From contig NZ_HG964936.1 in NCBI RefSeq assembly GCF_000613245.1, forward strand, positions 741,493 through 805,492: a stretch of 64,000 bases of DNA, given 5' to 3'. Numbering within the stretch: the stretch's first letter is position 1; each line of letters begins with the position of its first letter. This DNA is from Mycobacterium asiaticum DSM 44297. GTDB lineage: Bacteria; Actinomycetota; Actinomycetes; Mycobacteriales; Mycobacteriaceae. Position numbers and translations under genes: made by a program. Below are positions 9,637 to 18,285 of the stretch, one piece after another. A model generated the notes under the pieces. That model was not told the DNA's origin and did not search any database. It saw only the letters and a program-made list of their open reading frames with translations.

Positions 9637-9841
9637 CCACCCGCTTTGTCCCCCAATCGGAGGACAAGCAATTCATCCCAGCTATCACCTGTCGGTGGAC
9701 ACCGCTACCACGCGAAGTCGGGCAATCTAAGGACACAAGGTTTTACCGAAGAACAAAGTCACCGAAGGAGATTTATTGATCTGCCCGTGACAACAGACTG
9801 CGGCATGTTTCTCCCCTGCCCCCCTGAACATGCCCTGTAGA

Positions 9842-9871
9842 AAGCAGGCTCGTGTACGCACGAGCCTGCTT
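9842..9871. terminator. Bidirectional hairpin terminator
   Basis: A perfect 13-bp inverted repeat (AAGCAGGCTCGTG at 9842-9854 and its complement at 9859-9871) encloses a four-base loop, TACG. It lies between the 3' ends of the convergent nitroreductase (ends 9636) and trmL (ends 9877). There is no long T-run, as is normal for mycobacterial hairpin terminators. The 205 bases between 9637 and 9841 show no convincing gene. Confidence 0.85.
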
Positions 9872-9876
9872 CTGCG

Positions 9877-10341
9877 TTAAAGGGCGCCCAAATAACCCTG
9901 TTGCCGCCAAGCCTCGTAAACCGCGACCGCCGCGGCGTTCGACAAATTCAGGGATCGTCGGCCGGCCAGCATCGGAATGCGCACCTGGCCGGTGATGTGA
10001 GGGTCGGTGAGCGTCACCTCGTCCAGTCCCGTTGGCTCGGGCCCGAACATCAGCACGTCGCCGGGCCGGTAGGCGACGTCGGCGAACCGCGTCGTGGCCT
10101 GAGCGGTGAAGGCGAACACCCGCGCCGAACCCAACACCGCCCACGCATCGTCAAGCGACGTATGCACGGTGACCGAAGCCAGGTCGTGGTAGTCCAGACC
10201 GGCGCGTCGAAGCTTGGGCTCGGACAGGTCGAAGCCGAGCGGTTCGACCAGATGCAGTTCGCAGCCGGTGGCGGCCGCAGTGCGGATGGCATTGCCGGTG
10301 TTGGGGGCGATGCGCGGTGAGTAGAACAGCATCCTGAACAC
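9877..10341 (-). CDS. trmL: tRNA (cytidine/uridine-2'-O)-methyltransferase TrmL (SpoU family)
   Basis: A 154-residue SPOUT methyltransferase that methylates the ribose of the wobble base (position 34) of certain tRNAs using SAM. The family signatures are SPRIAPNTGNAIRTAAATG near the N-terminus, MFGPEPTGL in the middle, and the knot segment RRSLNLSNAAAVAVYEAWRQ at the C-terminus. The GTG at 10341 gives FRMLFYSPRIAPNTGN at the start and a length equal to the M. tuberculosis homologue Rv3366. ATG at 10350 is an alternative. The gene is divergent from the methyltransferase. Confidence 0.9.
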   Translation of the reverse strand: MFRMLFYSPRIAPNTGNAIRTAAATGCELHLVEPLGFDLSEPKLRRAGLDYHDLASVTVHTSLDDAWAVLGSARVFAFTAQATTRFADVAYRPGDVLMFGPEPTGLDEVTLTDPHITGQVRIPMLAGRRSLNLSNAAAVAVYEAWRQQGYLGAL

Positions 10342-10399
10342 AACAGGCATCCTGCCGGTACGCCGCGGGCACGAAGCGCGGCGGTTGGGACCGGGGACA

Positions 10400-11014
10400 A
10401 TGGTCGTCATGGTCGAGCAGAGCCTGTGGATGCGGAAGGTCGCGGCCGATCCCGGACATTCGCACTGGTATATCGAACGATTCCGCTCGATGGCGCGCGC
10501 CGGCGACGACCTGGCCGGTGAGGCGCGCCTGGTCGACGCGGTGGCGCCCCGGCACGCCCGCATCCTCGACGCCGGCTGCGGCCCCGGCCGGCTGGGCGGC
10601 TATCTGGCCGCGGCCGGTCACGACGTCGTGGGCGTCGACGTGGACCCGGTACTGATCGAGGCGGCCGAACAGGACCACCCGCAGGGGCACTGGCTCGTCG
10701 GCGACCTCGCCGAACTCGACCTGCCCGCCCGCGGGATTGCCGAACCGTTCGACGTGATCGTTTCCGCCGGCAACGTCATGACGTTCCTGGCGCCGAGCAC
10801 CCGCGTGCAGGTGCTGAGCCGGCTGCGGGCCCATCTTGCCGCCGACGGCCGGGCGGTGATCGGCTTCGGCGCCAACCGAGGTTACGGGTTCGATGCATTC
10901 CTCGGCCATGCGGCGGAGGCCGGTTTCACCCCGGATCTGTTGCTGTCGACCTGGGATTTGCGGCCGTTCACCGCAGACTCGAATTTCCTCGTCGCAATCC
11001 TGCGACCGTCGTAG
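10400..11014 (+). CDS. Class I SAM-dependent methyltransferase
   Basis: A ~204-residue Rossmann-fold methyltransferase. Motif I is ILDAGCGPGRLGGYLA, followed by the acidic loop VVGVDVDP and a motif-IV-like FDVIVSAGNVMTFL. No substrate-binding signature is visible. The start is uncertain: ATG 10400, with GGGGAC just upstream, or ATG 10409. The gene is divergent from trmL with about 60 bases between them. Confidence 0.82.
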   Translation: MVVMVEQSLWMRKVAADPGHSHWYIERFRSMARAGDDLAGEARLVDAVAPRHARILDAGCGPGRLGGYLAAAGHDVVGVDVDPVLIEAAEQDHPQGHWLVGDLAELDLPARGIAEPFDVIVSAGNVMTFLAPSTRVQVLSRLRAHLAADGRAVIGFGANRGYGFDAFLGHAAEAGFTPDLLLSTWDLRPFTADSNFLVAILRPS

Positions 11015-11244
11015 GCATGAGCGGTAAGGCGAAGTTTGCCGGGGCGAACTGCCGGTGCGCAGGCCCGCGCGCCCGGACCTTATCTACTCAGTAACAATTA
11101 TGGAGACCTCGGCTGGGTGGTGACATACTCGTCGGATTGCCAGGCAATTGCGTTCGCGGCCATCTGCCGGGGCGGGCGAAATAATGCAGCAGGAAGTTTG
11201 ATGAGCCTCTCGTTTCACGTGGCCGGCGGCACGGCCATGCACAG

Positions 11245-13890
11245 ATGACCATGTTCGCCCGCCCGACCAATTCGGTCGCGGCGGTTCCGGGCGACGCATC
11301 CGCGGGCGCGTCGGCGGCGCGCGGCCCGAAGCGTCCGCCGGCCTGGTCGCTGCGCAATTGGCCGGTGCGGTGGAAAGTGTTGGCGATCGCGCTGATCCCG
11401 TTGGTACTGGCCACGGTGTTCGGGGCCCTGCGGGTGCAGCAAGAGATGGCCAATTCCAGCAGTCTGCGGCTGGCGGCGTCCCGCGCCAACGTGATCCCGG
11501 CGATCACCAAGTACATGTCCGCACTGGATGTGGCCCTGCTGGCGGGTTCCACGGGCCGCGACGTGGATGGGGCGAAGAAGAATTTCGCCGCCCGCAAGTA
11601 CGAGTTGCAGACGCGGCTGGCCGATACCGATGTGATTCCCGACGTCCGGTCCGGCGTGAACACCCTGCTGAACGGCGGCCAGGCGGTGCTGGACAAGACG
11701 GTGGACAACAGCATCGGCCTGCGCGACCGAATCACCAGCTACGCGCCGTTGTTGCTGACCGCCGAGAACGCGATCAACGCGTCGGTGCGCGTTGACAACG
11801 AGCAGATCCGGGCGCAGGTGCAGGGCCTGAGCCGGGCCGTGGGGGCGCGCGGGCAGATGACGCTTCAGGAGATCCTGACGACTCGCGGCGCCGACCTGCC
11901 CGAGCCGCAGTTGCGCACTGCGATGATCACCCTGGCAGGCACCGAGCCGTCGACGCTGTTCGGAATGACTGAGGTGCTTGGGGTCGGCTCGCCGGACGCG
12001 AAGAACCTGCAGCAGCAGATGGTGAGCCGGATGGCGATCATGTCGGATCCGGACAGCGTCCTCGTCGACAACCAGGACCTGTTGCGCTCGATCCACACCA
12101 CCCAGGGGATCGCCGAGCAGATCATCAATGACACCACCGGGTCGGTGACGACCTCGGTGCAGGACCAGGCCACCGCGCGTCGCGACGCCGCCGTCCGCGA
12201 CGCCGTGCTGACGCTGGCCGCGATGGCCATCGCTCTGCTGATCGTGCTGCTGGTGGCGCGGGCGCTGGTCAAGCCGCTGCGGGTGCTGCGCGACGGTGCA
12301 CTCAAGGTCGCCCACACCGACCTGGAGGGCGAGATCGACCGGGTGCGGGCCGGCGCCGAACCGACTCCCGAGCCGCTGCCCGTGTACACCACCGAGGAGA
12401 TCGGGCAGGTCGCCCACGCCGTCGACGAACTGCACACCCAGGCGTTGCTGCTGGCCGGGGACGAAGCCCGGCTGCGGCTGCTGGTCAACGACATGTTCGA
12501 GACCATGTCGCGGCGCAGCCGTTCCCTGGTGGATCAGCAGCTGGCGCTCATCGACCGGCTGGAGCGCAACGAGGAGGACCCCGAGCGGTTGGACAACCTG
12601 TTTCGGCTGGATCACCTGGCGGCGCGGCTGCGCCGCAACAGCGCCAACCTGCTGGTACTGGCCGGTGCCCAGATCTCGCGGGACCAGCGGGAGCCGGTTC
12701 CGCTGCTGACGGTGATCAACGCCGCGGTGTCCGAAGTGGAGGACTACCGGCGCGTCGAGATCGGATCCGTCGCCGATTGCACGGTGCTCAGCGCGGCGGC
12801 CGGCGGCGTCATCCATCTGCTCGCCGAGCTGATCGACAACGCGCTGCGCTACTCGCCGCCCAACACACCGGTGAAGGTGTCCGCGGTCCGCGGCAGTGAG
12901 GGAGGCGTGCTGCTGCGCATCGCCGACGCCGGACTGGGCATGACCGAGTCGGACCGGCGCATGGCCAACATGCGGCTACAGGCTGAACGGGACGGCACCC
13001 CCGACCCGACTCCGGAGAACGCCCGGCATATGGGACTGTTCGTGGTCGGCCGGCTCGCAGCACGGCACGGCCTGCGCGTGGGGCTGCGCGGGCCCGCCAA
13101 CGGCGAAGCGGGCACCGGCACGACTGCCGAGGTTTACCTGCCGCTGAGCGTGCTCGTCGAGGGTCAGGACCGGCAGGCCGCAGAACAAGCCGCCGCGCCG
13201 CAGCGCCAGTTCTTCGCCGTACGGCCCCCGGAACCCGACGTGGCAGCCGTCGGGACCGCTCTGAGTGACGGTCGCACGCAGGCCGGGACTCCGGTGACCT
13301 CGCTGCCGCGCCGCAGTCCCGGATCGAGTGGCATCACCGGCGTACCGGTGCAGCCCGAGGAACAGCAGCCCAAGCAGAAACGCCCGCTGCCCACGCCGTG
13401 GTGGGAGAAGGGTTCTCCGCAGCCGGAGCAGCCGGCCGCGCCGCCCGAGGCTGCCAAGGTCGCGTCCGACACCTCGGCCTTCTTCGCGCGCCGGCCCCCG
13501 GCCACGGCTCCGGCCCCGCCGCCTCCGCAACCGCCCGATCTGAAACCGTCCGGACCGGCCGATGACGACGTCATCTACCAGCGGATGCTGTCGGAAATGA
13601 TGGGCGACCCCCACGAGTTGGTGCAGAGTCCTGACCTGGACTGGCAGACGGTGTGGGACCGCGGCTGGTCGGCGGCCGCCGAAGCCGCGGAAAAACCCGT
13701 CGAGGCGCACACCGAGTCCGGCCTGCCGATGCGCACCCCCGGGGCGCGGCTGGTGCCCGGGGCGGCCGAGCCCGACGAGCAGCCCGAACAGCACCGCGAC
13801 CCCGAAGCCATCCGCGCCACCATCGGGAAACATTTCAACGGCGTGCGCACCGGGCGCTCGCATGCCCGTCAGGAAGCCGAGCAGCAATGA
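11245..13890 (+). CDS. Conservon sensor-kinase-like protein (Rv3365c/CvnA type)
   Basis: An 881-residue membrane protein. TM1 is at about residues 44-63, an extracytoplasmic helical (nitrate-sensor-like) region runs to ~316, and TM2 is at ~317-341. A HAMP segment follows, then a degenerate dimerisation region ([20 protein letters not shown]) and a HATPase_c domain with N-box [15 protein letters not shown] and glycine-rich boxes. The last ~240 residues are proline-rich and probably disordered. Family members are atypical histidine kinases that act through the small GTPase encoded downstream. The stop overlaps the next start (ATGA). The 230 bases upstream (11015-11244) have no gene and presumably carry the operon promoter. 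Confidence 0.9.
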   Translation: MTMFARPTNSVAAVPGDASAGASAARGPKRPPAWSLRNWPVRWKVLAIALIPLVLATVFGALRVQQEMANSSSLRLAASRANVIPAITKYMSALDVALLAGSTGRDVDGAKKNFAARKYELQTRLADTDVIPDVRSGVNTLLNGGQAVLDKTVDNSIGLRDRITSYAPLLLTAENAINASVRVDNEQIRAQVQGLSRAVGARGQMTLQEILTTRGADLPEPQLRTAMITLAGTEPSTLFGMTEVLGVGSPDAKNLQQQMVSRMAIMSDPDSVLVDNQDLLRSIHTTQGIAEQIINDTTGSVTTSVQDQATARRDAAVRDAVLTLAAMAIALLIVLLVARALVKPLRVLRDGALKVAHTDLEGEIDRVRAGAEPTPEPLPVYTTEEIGQVAHAVDELHTQALLLAGDEARLRLLVNDMFETMSRRSRSLVDQQLALIDRLERNEEDPERLDNLFRLDHLAARLRRNSANLLVLAGAQISRDQREPVPLLTVINAAVSEVEDYRRVEIGSVADCTVLSAAAGGVIHLLAELIDNALRYSPPNTPVKVSAVRGSEGGVLLRIADAGLGMTESDRRMANMRLQAERDGTPDPTPENARHMGLFVVGRLAARHGLRVGLRGPANGEAGTGTTAEVYLPLSVLVEGQDRQAAEQAAAPQRQFFAVRPPEPDVAAVGTALSDGRTQAGTPVTSLPRRSPGSSGITGVPVQPEEQQPKQKRPLPTPWWEKGSPQPEQPAAPPEAAKVASDTSAFFARRPPATAPAPPPPQPPDLKPSGPADDDVIYQRMLSEMMGDPHELVQSPDLDWQTVWDRGWSAAAEAAEKPVEAHTESGLPMRTPGARLVPGAAEPDEQPEQHRDPEAIRATIGKHFNGVRTGRSHARQEAEQQ

Positions 13891-14318
13891 CGGTGCAGTC
13901 GTCGTACAGCCCGCTGGATTGGCTGGTGTCAAAATTCGTGCGGGAGGTGCCCGGCGTGGCACATGCGTTGCTGGTGTCTGTCGACGGACTGCCGGTCGCT
14001 GCTAGTGAGCACCTGCCCCGGGAACGGGCCGATCAGTTGGCTGCGGTGGCGTCCGGGCTGGCCAGCCTCGCCACCGGCGCCGCGCAGTTGTTCGAGGGCG
14101 GACAGGTGCTGCAGTCGGTGGTGGAAATGCAGAACGGCTTCCTGCTGTTGATGCGCGTCGGTGACGGTTCACACCTGGCCACCCTGGCCATGCCGTCGTG
14201 CGACATCGGTCAGATCGGTTACGAGATGGCCGTTCTGGTCGAACAGGTAGGCAACGTCGTTCAGTCCGCCCGCCGCGCCGAGCCCGAGTCCCGATGGACG
14301 AACTCGAGCCACCGCTGA
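13887..14318 (+). CDS. Roadblock/LC7 domain protein (conservon component B)
   Basis: A 143-residue single-domain roadblock/LC7 protein ([34 protein letters not shown]). In conservons these proteins act as, or resemble, GTPase-activating or regulatory partners of the Ras-like GTPase. The ATG at 13887 overlaps the stop of the upstream gene by four bases, indicating translational coupling. It corresponds to Rv3364c. Confidence 0.92.
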   Translation: MTVQSSYSPLDWLVSKFVREVPGVAHALLVSVDGLPVAASEHLPRERADQLAAVASGLASLATGAAQLFEGGQVLQSVVEMQNGFLLLMRVGDGSHLATLAMPSCDIGQIGYEMAVLVEQVGNVVQSARRAEPESRWTNSSHR

Positions 14319-14662
14319 CACCGCCGAGGTTGGTCCGGCCGTACACTTTGACGGCCGGGCGGACCGGCACCGACGTCGACCTTCCGCTGGAAGCGCCGGT
14401 GCAGGCATTGCAGGCGGGTCTGGCGCACGAGTGGCCGGCCGACGACGTGCGGGGCAAGATCATCCGGTTGTGCGTCGGCACGCTCTCGGTCGCGGAAGTC
14501 GCGGCCCGGCTGGATATTCCGGTCGGTGTTGCGCGCGTCCTGATCGGTGATCTGGTCACCTCCGACTACCTTCGGGTGCACAGGACCTTGACCGACCGTT
14601 CGACCCGCGATGAGCGGCAGGAACTCATAGGAAGGACCCTGCGTGGCCTCAGGGCACTCTGA
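14294..14662 (+). CDS. DUF742 protein (conservon component C)
   Basis: A 122-residue DUF742 protein, starting [20 protein letters not shown]. It has the winged-helix-like segment [32 protein letters not shown], which suggests a protein or DNA interaction role. It overlaps the 3' end of the roadblock gene by 25 bases, and the GTPase start lies inside its own 3' end. It corresponds to Rv3363c. Confidence 0.92.
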   Translation: MDELEPPLTPPRLVRPYTLTAGRTGTDVDLPLEAPVQALQAGLAHEWPADDVRGKIIRLCVGTLSVAEVAARLDIPVGVARVLIGDLVTSDYLRVHRTLTDRSTRDERQELIGRTLRGLRAL

Positions 14663-15209
14663 AGCACTCGGCACCGCGTCGACGAAGATCGTCATCGCGG
14701 GCGGCTTCGGCACCGGCAAAACCACCTTCGTCGGTGCGGTGTCGGAGATCATGCCGTTGCGGACCGAGGCGATGGTCACCGACGCCTCGGCCGGCGTCGA
14801 CATGATCGAGGCGACGCCAGACAAGCGCACCACCACCGTCGCGATGGACTTCGGCCGCATCACCCTGGCCGAGGATTTGGTGCTTTACCTGTTCGGCACC
14901 CCCGGCCAGCGCCGGTTCTGGTTCATGTGGGACGACCTGGTGCGCGGCGCGATCGGCGCGATCGTGCTGGTGGACTGCCGCCGACTGCAGGACAGCTTCG
15001 CCGCTGTCGAATTCTTCGAACACCGCCGGTTGCCGTTCTTGGTCGCGGTCAACGAGTTCGACGGTGCACCGCGCTATCCGATCGACGAGGTCCGCAAGGC
15101 GCTGACGCTGCCCGAGCACATCCCGATGATCACCATCGACGCCCGCAATCGCCGGTCAGCCACCGACGCGCTGATCGCGGTGAGCGAATACGCGCTGGCC
15201 AGCACCTGA
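14643..15209 (+). CDS. Small Ras-like GTPase of the conservon (MfpB-like)
   Basis: A 188-residue GTP/ATP-binding protein of the CvnD family. The P-loop is GGFGTGKTTFVGAV near residue 20, the switch II/G3 element is LFGTPGQRRFWFMW, and the G4-like element is NEFDG. Conservon GTPases work with the roadblock and DUF742 proteins below the sensor. In mycobacteria the equivalent gene (Rv3362c) sits directly before mfpA, and its product is reported to modulate MfpA action on gyrase. The GTG start at 14643 overlaps the DUF742 gene. Confidence 0.92.
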   Translation: MASGHSEALGTASTKIVIAGGFGTGKTTFVGAVSEIMPLRTEAMVTDASAGVDMIEATPDKRTTTVAMDFGRITLAEDLVLYLFGTPGQRRFWFMWDDLVRGAIGAIVLVDCRRLQDSFAAVEFFEHRRLPFLVAVNEFDGAPRYPIDEVRKALTLPEHIPMITIDARNRRSATDALIAVSEYALAST

Positions 15210-15210
15210 C

Positions 15211-15246
15211 TCGTTGCTTGAGTGGACTTCGTTGCTTGAGTGGACT
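15211..15246 (+). repeat. Perfect 18-bp tandem duplication at the mfpA start
   Basis: The 18-base unit TCGTTGCTTGAGTGGACT occurs twice back to back (15211-15228 and 15229-15246). It duplicates, in frame, a possible TTG start codon and the following residues (LLEWTS-LLEWTE). Confidence 0.97.
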
Positions 15247-15780
15247 GAGCGCGAATTCAGCCGCGAAGACTTCCGCGACGAAGATCTGGGTGCGCTGCAC
15301 ACCGAGCGTGTGGTGTTCACCGAGTGCGATTTCAGCGGCGTGAACCTGGCCGAGTCCCAGCACCGCGGATCGGCGTTCCGCAACTGCACCTTCACTCGGA
15401 CCACGCTGTGGCACAGCACGTTTGCGCACTGCAGCGTGCTGGGTTCGGTGTTCACCCAGTGCCGGTTGCGGCCGGTCGAGTTCGACGAGGTCGACTTCAC
15501 GCTCGCGGTGCTCGCCGGCAACGACCTGCGTGGTGTTGACCTGAGCGGGTGCCGACTGCGGGAAACCAGCCTGGTGGACGCTGACCTGCGCAAGAGCGTG
15601 CTGCGCGGCGCCGACCTGCGGGGTGCCCGGACCACCGGCACCCGGCTGGATGAGGCCGACCTGCGGGGTGCGATGGCCGACGCCGCGTTGTGGACCAGCG
15701 CGAAGTTGTCCGGCGCGCGCATCGACGTGCCGCAGGCGATGGCGTTCGCCCTGGCGCACGGCCTCCGGCTGGACGGGTGA
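15232..15780 (+). CDS. mfpA: Pentapeptide-repeat gyrase-mimic MfpA
   Basis: A ~182-residue right-handed beta-helix made of pentapeptide repeats (A/C-D/N-L/F-x-x), for example CDFSGVNLAESQHRGSAF and ADLRKSVLRGADLRGA. MfpA mimics the shape and charge of DNA, binds DNA gyrase and lowers fluoroquinolone sensitivity. The TTG at 15232 gives a start aligned with the known M. tuberculosis MfpA (183 aa). Because of the 18-bp tandem duplication, an identical TTG at 15214 would add six residues (LLEWTS). It is the last gene of the conservon operon and converges on the ABC genes with a 34-base gap. Confidence 0.92.
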   Translation: MLEWTEREFSREDFRDEDLGALHTERVVFTECDFSGVNLAESQHRGSAFRNCTFTRTTLWHSTFAHCSVLGSVFTQCRLRPVEFDEVDFTLAVLAGNDLRGVDLSGCRLRETSLVDADLRKSVLRGADLRGARTTGTRLDEADLRGAMADAALWTSAKLSGARIDVPQAMAFALAHGLRLDG

Positions 15781-15814
15781 GTTAGGCCCCTGCTCGCGCA
15801 ATCTCACGCAAGCT

Positions 15815-18268
15815 TTAGCGCTTGAGCCGGATCCGCCACCACACGATGCCGGAGTACACCACCGACAGCACTGCCAGCATCCCCATGTCGAACAGCCACG
15901 CGGTACGGGAATGCGTCCAGTGGCTGTCCTCGGGACTGACCGAACCCGGCACCAGCTCGCGCAGGTTGACCGTGGCCGCCGACGCGCCATAACCCCAGCG
16001 CGCCGGCACTGCCCAGGACAGCTGATCCAAGAACACCCGATTCGTCACCGGCACAATGCCGCCCGCCAAAACCAGCTGCAGCATCAGCGACACCACCAGC
16101 AGCGGCATGATCTGCTCGTTGGACCGGGCGATCGCCGACAGCACCAATCCCAGGATCGCCGAGGCCACACACGTCGCGGCGATGCTGGTGAACAGTTCAA
16201 AACTCGGACTGCCCAGCAGCAGCGCCCGCTGCGTCGGCGCCCCCTTGCCCACCAGCACAATGATCGTCGCGATTGCCGCCTGGACGATCGCAAACCCACA
16301 GAACACGGTGATCTTCGCGCCGAGGTAAGCCGACGTCGACAACCCGACGGCCTGCTCGCGGCGAAAGATGGCGCGCTCGCCGATCAAGTCGCGGATGGTC
16401 AGCGCACTGCCCATGAACACCGCGGCAATGCTGAGCAGGTTCAGGATCTGCGCGGCCTCGTCCGGGGTGTCGCTGGTCGGCGATGCCAGGTCGAAGCCGC
16501 GGTCACCGGGGACCGTCAGCGACAGCGCACCCAGGATGAACGGCAACACCGCCAGAAAGACGAAGTACGCGCGGTCGTTCACCACCAGCCGCACCTGTCG
16601 TCGGGCGATCGTCGAGAACTGCCGCCGCGCGCTGGTATGCGCCGGCTCACCCAGGCCGCTCGGGGCCTGCGGCTGCTTGGCCGAGACCAGGCTGTCCTGC
16701 GCCGCGCGTTGCGCGAGGAAGCGCCGGTTGGCCTCGTCCGGGTCGGCCCCGACCTGGGCGAAAATGTGCGCCCAGTTCGTGGTGCCGAAGGCCTCGCCGA
16801 TTTGACCTGGGGGACCCAGGTACGCCGTCTTCCCGCCGGGCGCCATCAATAGCACCTGGTCGCAGACGTCGAGGTAGGTCAGCGAGTGGGTGACCACCAG
16901 CACCACCCGGCCGGCGTCGGCGAGTTGCCGCAGCATCGTCATCACCTGCAGGTCCAGCGCCGGGTCCAGCCCCGAGGTCGGCTCGTCCAGGATCAGCAGC
17001 GACGGGCCGGTCAGCAGTTCCAGTGCGACCGATGCGCGCTTGCGCTGGCCGCCGGAGAGCTGGTCGACGCGGGTGTCGGCGTGCTGGGTCAGCCCCAGTT
17101 CTTCGAGCACCTGCGCGATGACCTGGGCGCGGTCGGCCTTGGTGGTGTCGGGCGGCAGCCGCAGTTCGGCGGCATACCCCAGCGCCTGGTTCACGGTGAG
17201 CTGCCGGTGCACGACGTCGTCCTGCGGCACCATCCCGATCCGGCTGCGCAGGGATGCGTACTCGGTGTGGATGTTGTGACCTTCGAACGTCACGACGCCG
17301 GTACCGGGTCGGGCGTAGCCGGCGATCAGCCGGGCCAGCGTGGTCTTGCCCGCCCCCGATCCACCGATGATGGCCGTCAACGTGCCGGGCCGGGCGGTCA
17401 TCGACACCTTTTGCAGCAACGCCTTTCCGTCGACGCTGAAGCACACGTCGTCGACCTCGAGGCCCCCGGTGCGGGTGGCGGCCTCGGTGCGGCGCACCAG
17501 CGTTTCGCCGGTGAACACCAGGTCGACGTTCCCGATGGTGACCACGTCGCCCTGGCTGAGCAACGCCGACCCGACCCGGATGCCGTTGACGAAGGTGCCG
17601 TTGATGCTGTGGGCGTCGCGGATCTCGATGCCGATGGCGGTGGGCGCCAGGTACGCGTGCCGGCGCGAGGCCAGCACGTCGTTGACGACGATGTCGCAGT
17701 CCTCGGCGCGCCCGATCCAGGCGGTGCGCCCGACCGGCGGCGCCAACTTCGGATCGGCTCCCAGGACGTTGATGCCGCGGGTCGGAAACTGCGACACCGT
17801 GGTGACCGGGTTCAGCGGGTCGGTCGGTGCCGGATCGGGCGGCGGCTCCGGGGCGGCTCTGGGCCGCAACGGAATTGCCGCGGTGCGCTGCGTGTCAGCC
17901 AGCTGAGACTGACGTTGGGGCGGACGGAACAGTCGCGGCGGCGGCTTGGCGGCCGGCTGCCCGATCCGGAACACGACGTGCGGCCCGTCCGGCCGGGCGA
18001 GGTTGACCGTCATCCCGTCCTGGATGTCGACCAGCGGCACCGGCCTGCCGTTGACGAAAATCCCGTGCGGCGAACGGTTGTCGATGGCCTTCGCGATCCA
18101 GTTGCCCTGCTCGAAGCGCAACAACAGATGAGCGCGCGCCACCAACGGATGCGCGACCCGCAGGTCGGCCCGGACATCGCTGCCCAGGATCGCTTCCCGG
18201 CCGGCCGTGAACGTGCGCTGCGCCGGGCCGGCCCGAACGGTCAGCGCGGGCGGTTGGGCTGGGGTCAT
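15815..18268 (-). CDS. FHA-FHA-ABC transporter, paralogue C (Rv1747 type)
   Basis: An 817-residue half-transporter. FHA1 is at ~12-100, a Pro-rich linker runs over ~105-155, and FHA2 is at ~165-250 with GRAEDCDI, SRRH and NGTFVNG intact. The ABC ATPase (~265-480) has Walker A GGSGAGKTTLARL, signature LSGGQRKRASV and Walker B LLILDEPTSGLDP. An ABC2-type permease with about six helices forms the C-terminus. FHA1 has lost the Arg of the GR motif (GSDVRADL) and the Ser of SxxH (ARAH), so it probably cannot bind phosphothreonine. It is the last of three tandem paralogues (17-base gap to the next). Its substrate is unknown; Rv1747 is regulated by Ser/Thr kinase phosphorylation. Confidence 0.9.
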   Translation of the reverse strand: MTPAQPPALTVRAGPAQRTFTAGREAILGSDVRADLRVAHPLVARAHLLLRFEQGNWIAKAIDNRSPHGIFVNGRPVPLVDIQDGMTVNLARPDGPHVVFRIGQPAAKPPPRLFRPPQRQSQLADTQRTAAIPLRPRAAPEPPPDPAPTDPLNPVTTVSQFPTRGINVLGADPKLAPPVGRTAWIGRAEDCDIVVNDVLASRRHAYLAPTAIGIEIRDAHSINGTFVNGIRVGSALLSQGDVVTIGNVDLVFTGETLVRRTEAATRTGGLEVDDVCFSVDGKALLQKVSMTARPGTLTAIIGGSGAGKTTLARLIAGYARPGTGVVTFEGHNIHTEYASLRSRIGMVPQDDVVHRQLTVNQALGYAAELRLPPDTTKADRAQVIAQVLEELGLTQHADTRVDQLSGGQRKRASVALELLTGPSLLILDEPTSGLDPALDLQVMTMLRQLADAGRVVLVVTHSLTYLDVCDQVLLMAPGGKTAYLGPPGQIGEAFGTTNWAHIFAQVGADPDEANRRFLAQRAAQDSLVSAKQPQAPSGLGEPAHTSARRQFSTIARRQVRLVVNDRAYFVFLAVLPFILGALSLTVPGDRGFDLASPTSDTPDEAAQILNLLSIAAVFMGSALTIRDLIGERAIFRREQAVGLSTSAYLGAKITVFCGFAIVQAAIATIIVLVGKGAPTQRALLLGSPSFELFTSIAATCVASAILGLVLSAIARSNEQIMPLLVVSLMLQLVLAGGIVPVTNRVFLDQLSWAVPARWGYGASAATVNLRELVPGSVSPEDSHWTHSRTAWLFDMGMLAVLSVVYSGIVWWRIRLKR

Positions 18269-18285
18269 TCAGTCACCTCGGCGGC

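Noticed and set aside
9646..9840. 64-codon open frame after the nitroreductase gene
   Set aside because: No ribosome site, no recognisable similarity and irregular composition; treated as intergenic sequence before the terminator.
9842..9871. Hairpin considered as a tRNA fragment or phage attachment site
   Set aside because: There is no cloverleaf, no anticodon arm and no integrase or tRNA gene nearby. A terminator between convergent genes explains it.
11215..12816. 533-codon minus-strand open frame opposite the conservon sensor gene
   Set aside because: Low-complexity His/Arg/Gln/Gly composition typical of antisense shadows. The plus-strand gene has TM helices and HATPase motifs.
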